Shown: positions 33,117 to 41,593 of the stretch, piece by piece
Layout of the letters: each line of letters opens with the position of its first letter
Position numbering within the stretch: the stretch's first letter is position 1
Assembly (NCBI GenBank): GCA_003165465.1
Contig: PLUM01000025.1
Coordinates: 955 to 51,687 of the forward strand
Direction of reading: 5' to 3'
Origin: Acidobacteriota bacterium
Lineage (GTDB): Bacteria; Acidobacteriota; Terriglobia; Acidiferrales; UBA7541
Length of the DNA stretch: 50,733 bases
Program-made: the position numbers and the translations under genes
Notes under the pieces: generated by a model
Seen by the model: the letters and a program-made list of their open reading frames with translations, nothing else
Databases searched by the model: none
What the model was told of the DNA's origin: nothing

Positions 33117-34331
33117 TCACCGGTCCACGCTCTTGCCGTTGCCATGCCCTTGTACCAATCGAGAGGGAGGCACCGCATAGCAAACCGAATCGAAGCCATC
33201 CACCGCATGGCTTCGAAAGTAGAGCCCGGCCTCGGGTTCCACGCGTCTCATCCGGACAGGAATTTCCCAGAAGTGCTCCGGACGGTGGTACGCGCAGACC
33301 GCTAGAATTGGTTTTTGCGAGGCAATGATGCGAGACGCACCTTCCAAAGCATCCAGTTCACTGCCCTCGATGTCCATCTTGATCATGGTCGGGCGCTCAT
33401 TACCGAGGATTTCGTCCAGCGCGACGCAGTCCACGACGATCTCGCCCTGGCTTGAAACAGTCGCATTCGCGCCGGCCGTCGCCGCGAAGCTTAAAGTTCC
33501 GGCAGCGCGCGAGACCGCGGCTTGATGGATTGCCACCCGCTCGCAATACTCGGGGTGCATCGCAAGATCGTCCCGCAGCCGCGTGAAATTCCCGGGATCC
33601 GCCTCGAAAGCGACGATGCGGCGGAACCGGCCGTTGCTTTCCTCGACCAGCGCGCGAATCGTGTCCCCGTCATAAGCGCCACAATCCACAAAGCACTCAT
33701 CGGGGGAGACACGAAAAAGATCGCTTAGAAAATACTGCCTTCCGGCGGAAGGCGAAGGCCGCCCACGAAAAAGGCCGGTGGTGCGAAGCTCGAGGTCGGC
33801 AACGAATTGCGCCCTGCAGGCCGGTTCGACGAAGCTTTCGTATGCTCCTCGAATCGCGGCTTGCTGCGCCAGGTATTTGCTGGGAAGCTCCCAGAAATAG
33901 CACGGAAGAAATGTATCGGCGTATTTCCAGAACAAATGCACGAATGGGAGCGCACGAGCAGCGCCCATCGCCGAGAGCCGATCCAAGATGTCCTGCACGC
34001 CGGAACCCCGATCGGGATTCCACACGCAAACGAGGAATGCGGCGGTGCTTCCGTATTGGCGCACTGCATCGGCGGGCGAAAATACCGGCACACCTTCGAT
34101 CTTCTGTCCACGAAGCGCAGGATTAGCATCGGCAAAGGCCAGGGCGTCCAGGCCATTCTTCCGCAAGCCCTGCAGGACCCTGCGTCCCAAATTCCCGGCT
34201 CCATGCAGGACAATGGATCCAACGCAAGCGCCCGCAGCCTCGTCGAAAGCGGCTTGTTCGCGCTTGCGGGAGTGCTCCACAGTTTCGGAGAAAATGGATT
34301 CAAGCTGCAGGTCGCAGCGTAAATCGTTCAT
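33117..34331 (-). CDS. FkbM family methyltransferase with an N-terminal Rossmann-like domain
   Basis: 404 residues from the ATG at 34329-34331, which overlaps the NeuB-like stop as TGATG; a GTG directly before it (34334) would give a GTGA overlap. Residues about 35-100 form a nucleotide-binding-like domain (IVLHGAGNLGRRVLQGLRKNGLDALAFAD...GVPVFSP). The FkbM methyltransferase follows: SAM motif FVDCGAYDGDTIRALVEE, RIVAFEADPGNFTRL and TMIKMDIEGSELDALEGA, which is the family hallmark. It probably O-methylates a sugar of the surface polysaccharide. The added amino domain resembles those on sugar acyl- or methyltransferases of similar loci. Confidence 0.86.
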   Translation of the reverse strand: MNDLRCDLQLESIFSETVEHSRKREQAAFDEAAGACVGSIVLHGAGNLGRRVLQGLRKNGLDALAFADANPALRGQKIEGVPVFSPADAVRQYGSTAAFLVCVWNPDRGSGVQDILDRLSAMGAARALPFVHLFWKYADTFLPCYFWELPSKYLAQQAAIRGAYESFVEPACRAQFVADLELRTTGLFRGRPSPSAGRQYFLSDLFRVSPDECFVDCGAYDGDTIRALVEESNGRFRRIVAFEADPGNFTRLRDDLAMHPEYCERVAIHQAAVSRAAGTLSFAATAGANATVSSQGEIVVDCVALDEILGNERPTMIKMDIEGSELDALEGASRIIASQKPILAVCAYHRPEHFWEIPVRMRRVEPEAGLYFRSHAVDGFDSVCYAVPPSRLVQGHGNGKSVDR

Positions 34332-35515
34332 CACGCCTCGCCCTTCTTGCGTTCCATCTCGTGCTTGAGGAGAAATGCGCTGCCCTGACCGCTGGACACG
34401 ACCTTGGGCCGCAGTTCGTCGGTGTTTCCGTCATCAAGCCCGCGCGCGTAGATCGCGGCTTTCAAGGACGGAATGCTGCTGTAAGGACTGTCGATATCGT
34501 CGATCATGATCGATTCATCCTGCCGCAAGGGCCGGAGAAGAACTTCCCCACGCATCAACTCCCTGCACGAAATCTGTCCTTTTTGCAGCGGAATGGCCAA
34601 ATACACATCGTCGTCGGTCAGAATGTGTCCCTTGGGCAAGTCCTGCTTTGCGTAAACGCCACGGAGCAACATGTCCAAGTATTCTATTTCCCGGGGATGG
34701 GGGAGACGCCTCTGCGTGCCGGAGGCTCCGCACATGGCCTTGGCTTTTTTATAGGCCTTGAACCAGCTGTCGATCTGATCGGGCAGGGAGCAATAAGGAG
34801 AAACTTTTATGCTGTCGTCATCAATGTCGATGTGACGTTCGAAAGTGCGCGCGCCTTTCGCATACGCAATCAGCATGGAATCGGTCCAGTCGTGATACTC
34901 GTGGGTGGAAAACCCGATGACGTGGTCGGGATAACGGTCGCGCAGGAAGTCGATCTGGTTCATTTCCAGTTCATTGTCTTCCGAAGGGTAGAGGGAGACG
35001 CAATGATTGATCGCCAGGGGGATATGCCGGTTATCGAAGAAGCGCACCAGGTCGTCGATATCCTTGAGCGACGAACCTCCCGTGGACACAATGACCGGCT
35101 TTTTGGCTTTGGCGATTTTTTCTATCAGCATCCAGTCATTCAGGTCGGAACTGGCGATTTTCAGGATCTGTATGCCCAACTCGCAGCACAAGTCCACCGA
35201 TCGCTCGTCGAACGGCGTCGCCATGGAGATGCAGCTGGCTTGGCGGATGGCATTGATCAATTTGGCGTAATCGTCGACCGACATCTGCGTACTCAGCGTC
35301 TTCTTGATGTAGCGGATGTCCGAACGTACACGAAAATCCTTATGAATGAAATTATCCACATCCCGAATCTGTATCTTGATGGCGGCGCGAACATTGTTGA
35401 AACGCACGACCTGCGCGTAAGCGGCGATGATTTTCAGCCCGCGCTCAACGCTTCCAAGGTGGTTGTTCGCCAGCTCCAAAACGAACAATTCATCGAAAAT
35501 ATCCGCACCCGTCAT
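34331..35515 (-). CDS. NeuB-like N-acetylneuraminate synthase family protein with SAF domain
   Basis: 394 residues. NeuB enzymes condense PEP with a hexosamine-derived sugar to form nine-carbon nonulosonic acids. The TIM barrel shows ELFVLELANNHLGSVERGLKII at the start, then ISMATPFDERSVDLCCELGIQILKIASSDLND, KPVIVSTGGSSLKDIDDLV and VIGFSTHEYHDWTDSMLIAYAKGARTFERHIDID, which are the family landmarks. A carboxyl SAF (antifreeze-like) domain, about 285-345, carries VYAKQDLPKGHILTDDDVYLA. No CMP-sugar synthetase or NeuC-like epimerase is near, so the product may not be a sialic acid. Fifteen bases separate it from the TPP enzyme and it overlaps the FkbM gene. Confidence 0.88.
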   Translation of the reverse strand: MTGADIFDELFVLELANNHLGSVERGLKIIAAYAQVVRFNNVRAAIKIQIRDVDNFIHKDFRVRSDIRYIKKTLSTQMSVDDYAKLINAIRQASCISMATPFDERSVDLCCELGIQILKIASSDLNDWMLIEKIAKAKKPVIVSTGGSSLKDIDDLVRFFDNRHIPLAINHCVSLYPSEDNELEMNQIDFLRDRYPDHVIGFSTHEYHDWTDSMLIAYAKGARTFERHIDIDDDSIKVSPYCSLPDQIDSWFKAYKKAKAMCGASGTQRRLPHPREIEYLDMLLRGVYAKQDLPKGHILTDDDVYLAIPLQKGQISCRELMRGEVLLRPLRQDESIMIDDIDSPYSSIPSLKAAIYARGLDDGNTDELRPKVVSSGQGSAFLLKHEMERKKGEA

Positions 35516-35530
35516 AACGTCCTCCTCGAA

Positions 35531-37330
35531 CTAACTGTCCTTGATCGTGTTCTCCGCCAGTTCGTCCGCATCGAGAAAGGGATACATATCCTCGAGCGGC
35601 GGCGTAACAATCGTTCCGTCGGGCAATTGCTTGGACTTGATGCGCGGCTCGAACTCCTGCTTCGGGTCCAGCATCACTTCGATCAGAGCCGGTCCCGGCT
35701 GCTCCAACGCTAACTTAACTCGGGACATGTCCGTCGCGCGATCAATCCTCATGCTGGGAATTCCATACGCGCAACCCACCTTCACAAAATCGGGAAATGA
35801 CACCCCGCTGTCCGGTGTCGAGCCGGTCAGGCGGCCAGAGAAAAAATTGAATTGCGTGGTGCGGATCGAGAGATATCCGCCATTGTTCAGCACAAACAGT
35901 TTGACGGGAAGCTGGTGATGCTTCACGGTTTGCAGTTCCTGGATATTGAGTTGCAAGCTGCCGTCCCCCGCCAGACAGACGACTCGTCCGCCGTTGCGCG
36001 CCACCGCCGCGCCAACCGCCGCCGGCAAGTCGTATCCCATGGACGCGGAACCCGAATTGGAGATGAGGCGCTGGCCCTTGCGAATCTTCATCACCTGAAA
36101 ACTGACGATGCAGGCGGTCGCGTCGCCGCAAATCACCACATCGTCTTCCACCAGCATGTCGGAAAGTTGTTCCATGAAGTGATACGGATTTATCGGCGAC
36201 GCGGCAGTTCTCTGTTGTTCCTGCACGACGGGATAGCGCGCGACGCGCTCGCGGCACCAATCGAGCCATTTCCGATGCTGGGGCACATATCCGGATCGCG
36301 CGCACGAGCCGGCGAGTTCAGTGAGAAAAAACTTCAAGTCGGAATGAATTCCGAGGTCAGGGCGAACCAGTGGTTTGTCGAGCTCGGCTTTATCGATATC
36401 GACCTGAATCTTGAACGCACGCGGCGCGAACGAGCGCCAGTTGTAGCTGACCTGGCGAATATTCAGCCGTGAACCCAGCACCAATACCAAGTCCGCATTT
36501 TGTACGGTGAAGTTTCCCGCCCGGTCGCCGATGGTTCCCGGACGCCCACAATACAGCCCGTCATCGCCGGTGATCAAATCGTGCGTCCATGCGGTTGTAA
36601 CCGGTATTTGCAGCTTCTGAATCAACTGCTGAAATTCGTCCAAAGCATGCGCGAGGCGCACGCCGGTTCCGGCAAGAATCACCGGTCTTTTTGCGGCGCG
36701 AATTCGATCGAGCACTTCGCCGACTTGCTTGCGGACTTCCGCTTCGCTCCATGCGGGAGCATCCTGGGTCGGATCGTAACCGCGAAGGCCGGCCTCATCG
36801 ACTTGGGCGGATTGAACGTCGACCGGAATATCCAGCCAGCAAGGTCCCGGCCTGCCGGATTGCGCCAAATGCCAGGCACGCTCCAGGTGATAGCGAATCG
36901 AATTCGGATCATCAATCAGCGCTGCATACTTGGTAATGCCCTTCACCATGCTGACGATATCCACTTCCTGATCGCCTAATTGCCGCAGGTCGCGCGTGCC
37001 GGTCATTGCCATTAACGTTTCGCGCTTCACCTGGCCGGAAACAACCAGCATGGGAATGGAATCGGTCCACGCGCCGAAAACACCGTTTAGAGCATTGATG
37101 CTGCCCGGTCCGGTCGTTACATTAACCACGCCGGTGGATCCCGTGATTCGCGCGTACGCTTCCGCCCCCATGGCCGAAGCCTGTTCGTGATGATTGCAGA
37201 TGTACTGGATGCGCGGCTCTTTCCCGACGCTGTCGTTGAGGTGCATGGCACCCCCGCCGGTCACCAGAAAAATATGGCGCACTCCCCAGTCCGCGAGCTT
37301 TTGCATCACGTAATCGGAGAGCTTGATCAT
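35531..37330 (-). CDS. Acetolactate-synthase-like thiamine pyrophosphate enzyme (YerE-like candidate)
   Basis: 599 residues from the ATG at 37328-37330, overlapping the SDR stop by four bases. All three TPP-family domains are present: the PYR domain with catalytic E49 in NHHEQAS, the central domain (PVILAGTGVRLAHALDEF), and the PP domain with the cofactor motif GDGS at 455-458 and NN at 482-483. Glycine-rich GGGAMHLN near 25-32 is typical of the O-antigen-locus branch. Next to rfbFGH and an SDR, the best fit is YerE, which adds a two-carbon acetyl unit from pyruvate to CDP-3,6-dideoxy-4-ketohexose. A plain acetolactate synthase is unlikely as no small subunit or ilvC is present. Confidence 0.82.
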   Translation of the reverse strand: MIKLSDYVMQKLADWGVRHIFLVTGGGAMHLNDSVGKEPRIQYICNHHEQASAMGAEAYARITGSTGVVNVTTGPGSINALNGVFGAWTDSIPMLVVSGQVKRETLMAMTGTRDLRQLGDQEVDIVSMVKGITKYAALIDDPNSIRYHLERAWHLAQSGRPGPCWLDIPVDVQSAQVDEAGLRGYDPTQDAPAWSEAEVRKQVGEVLDRIRAAKRPVILAGTGVRLAHALDEFQQLIQKLQIPVTTAWTHDLITGDDGLYCGRPGTIGDRAGNFTVQNADLVLVLGSRLNIRQVSYNWRSFAPRAFKIQVDIDKAELDKPLVRPDLGIHSDLKFFLTELAGSCARSGYVPQHRKWLDWCRERVARYPVVQEQQRTAASPINPYHFMEQLSDMLVEDDVVICGDATACIVSFQVMKIRKGQRLISNSGSASMGYDLPAAVGAAVARNGGRVVCLAGDGSLQLNIQELQTVKHHQLPVKLFVLNNGGYLSIRTTQFNFFSGRLTGSTPDSGVSFPDFVKVGCAYGIPSMRIDRATDMSRVKLALEQPGPALIEVMLDPKQEFEPRIKSKQLPDGTIVTPPLEDMYPFLDADELAENTIKDS

Positions 37331-38409
37331 CGGTTCACACCCGTGGGTGCGCCAACTTCCCGCGCCTCTCGGCAACGGTTCCACTCGATCGTGCGCTCGA
37401 TGGCCGCGCCCAGCGAGACCGTGCAGCGCAGACCCAGTTCCTGCCGCGTTCGCTCCGTGTTGGGGACGTAACGCGCGACCGGGGCGCCGGCCACGGGCTT
37501 GCCCAATATTTCGACGGGCGTGCGCGCCGAACCGGTTTCGGCCACTCCGCGTGCGAGATCGGCGATGCTGATGCCGTCTTCCGATCCGACGTTATAAGCC
37601 CGGCAAGAAGTGCCGCGAAACAATATCGTCCACAACCAGATCATCAGGTCGCTGGCATACATATAAGAACGAACCGGGGTGCCGTCGCCACGCACTTGAA
37701 TCGATACGCCTTCCATGTGGTCGCGAATGAAATTGCCGATGGCGAAGTGCGCGTCCAACTTCATGTATGGGCCGACGAATGCGAAGCATCGCGCGATCTC
37801 CACCTTCAAAACTGTCTCTTTTGCCGCAAGCGCGCAAAGCAATTCCGCCGCGCGCTTTCCTTCGGCATAGGCGGATCCCGGGTCAAGCGGGTCCGGACCG
37901 CCGTTGAAATCCTCGGTAACGTGAGCCATTTTTTCCGGCTGCTTACCGTAGACGGCGCCGGAACTGGTCAGGAGAAATTTCGTGGAGCCCGAGCGGGCGG
38001 CAAAATCCAGACAATGGCGCGTGCCTTCGACGATCGTGTCGAACATGACTTTCGGCTGCCGTGCATTGAGTTCAGCGCTCGATTCGGTGGCGGCATGGAT
38101 GATGTGCGAGAACTCGCCTTCGGGAAATACAAAATTGCGTACATCACCCACCACGAGTTCCAGGCCGCAATCGGCCAAATGCGGCGCTCTTTGTTTCAAC
38201 CTCTGGGAATCTCTGGTCAATATGGTGGCGGTTGCATTCAGGCGAAGATGCCGATTCGCCCACACAAATGTTTCCAGCAACCAGCAGCCGATGAACCCTG
38301 TAGCGCCGGTGATGAAAATGCGTTTGCCACGAAGCTCTTCCCAGAGAGGCGACGTGCTTGCGATGATGTGGTCAAGGTCGAGGGCGAGCAGATTCCGCTG
38401 CTTCATCAT
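37327..38409 (-). CDS. NAD-dependent epimerase/dehydratase (extended SDR)
   Basis: 360 residues. The Rossmann motif TGATGFIG is at 34-41 after an unusual amino extension of about 25 residues; SSGAVYG and the catalytic YAEGK pair lie further on, and RDYxY-like [14 protein letters not shown] follows. In the CDP-dideoxyhexose route such enzymes reduce or epimerise C4 (paratose, abequose or yersiniose synthases). Overlaps both neighbours by four bases (ATGA), which implies translational coupling with rfbH and the TPP enzyme. Exact reaction unknown. Confidence 0.87.
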   Translation of the reverse strand: MMKQRNLLALDLDHIIASTSPLWEELRGKRIFITGATGFIGCWLLETFVWANRHLRLNATATILTRDSQRLKQRAPHLADCGLELVVGDVRNFVFPEGEFSHIIHAATESSAELNARQPKVMFDTIVEGTRHCLDFAARSGSTKFLLTSSGAVYGKQPEKMAHVTEDFNGGPDPLDPGSAYAEGKRAAELLCALAAKETVLKVEIARCFAFVGPYMKLDAHFAIGNFIRDHMEGVSIQVRGDGTPVRSYMYASDLMIWLWTILFRGTSCRAYNVGSEDGISIADLARGVAETGSARTPVEILGKPVAGAPVARYVPNTERTRQELGLRCTVSLGAAIERTIEWNRCREAREVGAPTGVNR

Positions 38410-39749
38410 CCCCTCGCTTCCTTGCTGGCAGTCGAGGACAGTGAAAGCGGCAGGGAGTGCAGAGTTTCGATCACATAGTCCAGCATCTCGTCATTAAGAC
38501 CCGGATATACCCCGATCCAAAACAAGTGGTTCATCACCAGATCGGAATTGGGGAGATTTCCTATCGTTCGATATTGCACATCGCTGTAAGCGGGCTGGCG
38601 CACCAAATTGCCGCCAAATAAGGCCCTCGTGGCGATCTTCCGCCCCTCCAGGAAACGAATCAGATCGGCGCGCGAAAACGGAGCATCCGGCCGCACCATC
38701 AGCGGAAATCCAAACCAGCTTGGGTCGGAGTTGGGCGTCGCCTCGGGCAAAACGAAAAATTCCGCCAGGTCCTGCAACCCGGCCCGCAAACGCGCGTAGT
38801 TGTGTTTGCGCGCGGCGATGAATCCCGGCAACTTCTTAAGCTGCGCCACGCCAACCGAGGCCTGCATGTCCGTCGCCTTCAGGTTGTATCCGATATGCGA
38901 GTAGGTGTACTTGTGATCGTAACCGTGCGGAAGCTGCCCCAAGCTCCAATCGAAGCGTTTGCCGCACGTGTTCTCTTTTCCGGGATCGCACCAACAGTCG
39001 CGTCCCCATTCGCGGAACGACTCCACGAGGGTTTTCAGCAGTGGCACATCCCCGAGCACCGCACCGCCCTCACCCATGGTGATATGGTGGGCAGGATAAA
39101 AACTTGTGGTGGCCAGATCGCCGAACGTTCCCACGAGCTTGCCGTTATAGGTCGAGCCCACGGCATCACAACAATCTTCGATCAGCCAAAGTCCATGCCG
39201 CTCGGTGAAGCTCTTGACCGCCGCCAGATCGAATGGATTGCCCAGCGTGTGCGCGAGAACCACGGCGCGCGTGCGCTGCGACCGCGCGAGATCGAGTTGC
39301 CGCACGTCGATATTGTAGGTGGGCACATCGATGTCCACGAAAACAGGAACCAATCCGTGTTGGATAATCGGATTGACCGTCGTGGGAAAACCTGCCGCCA
39401 CCGTGATGACCTCATCCCCGGGACGAAGGCGCCGCTCACCCAGCTTCGGCGAAGTCAGGGCCGCCAGAGCAACCAGGTTTGCCGAAGAACCGGAATTGAC
39501 GAGCAGGCTGAAGCGCCGCCCGAAAAATCCGGCAAACTCTTTTTCGAACTGCGCCGCGAACCGGCCGGTGGTCAGCCAGAAATCGAGGGACGAATCGACC
39601 AGATGCCGCATTTCGGAAGAATCGAAGACTCGGCCCGCCACTGGCACAGGCGTCGTGCCAGGAACGAATTTGGCTGGCGGAAACGCCTCGGCGCAGTATT
39701 CCGCCGCTAAAGCGAGGATCTGTTCACGAAGACGGGCAGTCTTGTCCAC
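38406..39749 (-). CDS. rfbH: CDP-4-dehydro-6-deoxyglucose 3-dehydratase RfbH (E1)
   Basis: A PMP-dependent, [2Fe-2S] DegT/DnrJ/EryC1/StrS-fold enzyme removing the C3 hydroxyl of CDP-4-keto-6-deoxyglucose. 447 residues from a GTG at 39747-39749, one base after the rfbG stop. Two diagnostic features can be read: the Schiff-base lysine of ordinary aminotransferases is replaced by histidine ([16 protein letters not shown]), and the iron-sulphur motif is exact, C-X57-C-X-C-X7-C, from the second C of EDCCD to [11 protein letters not shown]. The partner reductase (RfbI/DdhD) is not in the window. Order rfbF-rfbG-rfbH is canonical. Confidence 0.95.
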   Translation of the reverse strand: MDKTARLREQILALAAEYCAEAFPPAKFVPGTTPVPVAGRVFDSSEMRHLVDSSLDFWLTTGRFAAQFEKEFAGFFGRRFSLLVNSGSSANLVALAALTSPKLGERRLRPGDEVITVAAGFPTTVNPIIQHGLVPVFVDIDVPTYNIDVRQLDLARSQRTRAVVLAHTLGNPFDLAAVKSFTERHGLWLIEDCCDAVGSTYNGKLVGTFGDLATTSFYPAHHITMGEGGAVLGDVPLLKTLVESFREWGRDCWCDPGKENTCGKRFDWSLGQLPHGYDHKYTYSHIGYNLKATDMQASVGVAQLKKLPGFIAARKHNYARLRAGLQDLAEFFVLPEATPNSDPSWFGFPLMVRPDAPFSRADLIRFLEGRKIATRALFGGNLVRQPAYSDVQYRTIGNLPNSDLVMNHLFWIGVYPGLNDEMLDYVIETLHSLPLSLSSTASKEARG

Positions 39750-39750
39750 G

Positions 39751-40725
39751 TTACTTTAGAACCTCTCGGTACCATGCGATGGTGCGCTCCAATCCCTGCT
39801 CGACCGTGAATTTCGGGGTCCAGTTCAGCAGGGAGCGTGCGCGTTTTGCGCTGAGGTATTGGTGGCGAATTTCGTTGGACGCTTGATCCTGTATCTCCGG
39901 CGTCAAGTTCGAGCCCATCTTCTTCAGAATGAGGTTCACCAGTTCCAGCACGGTAATCTGATTCTCATTGGAGAAATTGAACGCCTGACCATGCAGTTCC
40001 GGCCTGCTGGTGAGCGATTCGGCCAGCTGCATGTAGGCTATTGCAGCATCCTCGACGTAAAAGTAGTCGCGAATGTAATTTCCATCGGAGCGGATGATGG
40101 GCCGCTCTCCACGAATCACGGAGCGAATGGTGCCCGGAACCACGCGGTTCCAATTCAGATCGCCGCCTCCATATAAATTGCCGCAACGCGTAATCGAGAT
40201 GGGTAGCTTGAAGGTCTTGGCATAACTCTGGGCAATCAGATCTCCGCACGACTTGCTCACGTCGTAGGGATGCTGTCCCTGCAATGGCATGTCTTCGGAG
40301 TAAGGCAGTTCCGTCTGGTCGCCATAGGCCTTGTCGGACGAAGCCAAAATAATCGCGCGAATTCTCGGCGACCGGCGGCAAGCTTCCAGGACATTCCACG
40401 TTCCGCGCACATTGGTTTCAAACGTGGAGATGGGGTTGCGATTGGCTATGGTTACAATGGTTTGCGCGGCGAGATGAAACACAGTCTCGATTTCGTACTC
40501 GCCGAGCGTGCGTTCGATCAGGTCGCGGTCTTCCACATCGCCGCGCACAACCGTCATTTTTTCGATCAGCCCGGTGCGTGTCAGCTCGCTCTGCGGCACC
40601 CAATCGCGGACGAGACACACGACCGATGCTCCCTTCGCGTGTAGCTCGCGAACCAGCCAACCGCCCAGCATGCCAGTACCGCCAGTTACAAAGACGGTTC
40701 GATCGCACCAGAAACTTGCGTCCAT
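39751..40725 (-). CDS. rfbG: CDP-glucose 4,6-dehydratase
   Basis: Forms CDP-4-dehydro-6-deoxyglucose from CDP-glucose with bound NAD. 324 residues from the ATG at 40723-40725, which shares a base with the rfbF stop (TAATG). Extended SDR features: TGGTGMLG at 14-21, [20 protein letters not shown] and the catalytic YDVSK in [33 protein letters not shown] is specific to the CDP-glucose dehydratase group. An upstream start would add 12 residues inside rfbF. Second gene of the sugar-nucleotide route. Confidence 0.93.
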   Translation of the reverse strand: MDASFWCDRTVFVTGGTGMLGGWLVRELHAKGASVVCLVRDWVPQSELTRTGLIEKMTVVRGDVEDRDLIERTLGEYEIETVFHLAAQTIVTIANRNPISTFETNVRGTWNVLEACRRSPRIRAIILASSDKAYGDQTELPYSEDMPLQGQHPYDVSKSCGDLIAQSYAKTFKLPISITRCGNLYGGGDLNWNRVVPGTIRSVIRGERPIIRSDGNYIRDYFYVEDAAIAYMQLAESLTSRPELHGQAFNFSNENQITVLELVNLILKKMGSNLTPEIQDQASNEIRHQYLSAKRARSLLNWTPKFTVEQGLERTIAWYREVLK

Positions 40726-41501
40726 TACCAAACCTTCCAGGGCGCCTGGTTCTTCGCCCACAAATCATTTAAGTGTTCGTACTCGCGGTAGGTATCCATC
40801 GCGTAAAAAAAGCCCTCGTGCCCGTAGGCCATCAACTGCCCATCGGCGGCAAGCCGCTGGAGGGGTTCCTGCTCAAGAATGCACTTATCGTCACCATCGA
40901 GATAATCGAATATCTCCCGTTGAAAAACGAAAAACCCGGCACTTGCGAACGTGGCCGTCTTGGGCTTTTCCAGGAATTTCATCACATGCCCGCTACCGCT
41001 CATCTCGACGATGCCGAACCGCGAGGTTGGCGTAACCGTCGTCACAGTCGCTATTTTACCGTGCTGCTTATGAAAGGCCAGAAGACGCTTGAGATCGATG
41101 TCCGCAACGCCATCCCCGTAGCTCAACATAAACGTTTCGCCATCCACGTATTCGCGAACACGCCGCAGGCGTCCGCCAGTCATCGTATCCAGGCCGGTGT
41201 CGGCCAATGTCACCTCAAAACCCTGCTCGGAATGAATTCCGTGATAGCTGACACTCGATTCCTGCCCGAGGGAGATCGTGAAGTCGTTGTTCATCGCCTC
41301 ATAGTTCAGGAAATAGTCCTTGATCATGTTGCCGCGATATCCCAGACAGAGCACAAACTCACGAAAGCCGCTGTGCGCATAAACTTTCATGATGTGCCAC
41401 AGAATAGGCCGCCCGCCGATCTCAACCATCGGTTTCGGTCGAAACTCGGTTTCTTCGCGCAACCGGGTGCCCAGTCCACCGCACAATAGAACGACTTTCA
41501 T
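40725..41501 (-). CDS. rfbF: Glucose-1-phosphate cytidylyltransferase
   Basis: Makes CDP-glucose from CTP and glucose 1-phosphate. 258 residues, the family length. Nucleotide motif [34 protein letters not shown] at 6-39, metal-binding GDGVAD, then TSRFGIVEM and [18 protein letters not shown] typical of RfbF rather than RmlA. Starts the CDP-sugar part of the operon, 92 bases after the upstream membrane-protein gene. Confidence 0.96.
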   Translation of the reverse strand: MKVVLLCGGLGTRLREETEFRPKPMVEIGGRPILWHIMKVYAHSGFREFVLCLGYRGNMIKDYFLNYEAMNNDFTISLGQESSVSYHGIHSEQGFEVTLADTGLDTMTGGRLRRVREYVDGETFMLSYGDGVADIDLKRLLAFHKQHGKIATVTTVTPTSRFGIVEMSGSGHVMKFLEKPKTATFASAGFFVFQREIFDYLDGDDKCILEQEPLQRLAADGQLMAYGHEGFFYAMDTYREYEHLNDLWAKNQAPWKVW

Positions 41502-41593
41502 TCAGGTTCTCCAGAATTTCCATCCGATTCAGTTCCGGCCCGATATCCCTCAGCCAAAGTTCCGCATCGTGGAATTGATTTCAATCGTACTTC

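Noticed and set aside
34361..35713. Plus-strand frame opposite the NeuB-like gene (450 codons)
   Set aside because: Antisense shadow; NeuB and SAF domains on the minus strand account for the region.
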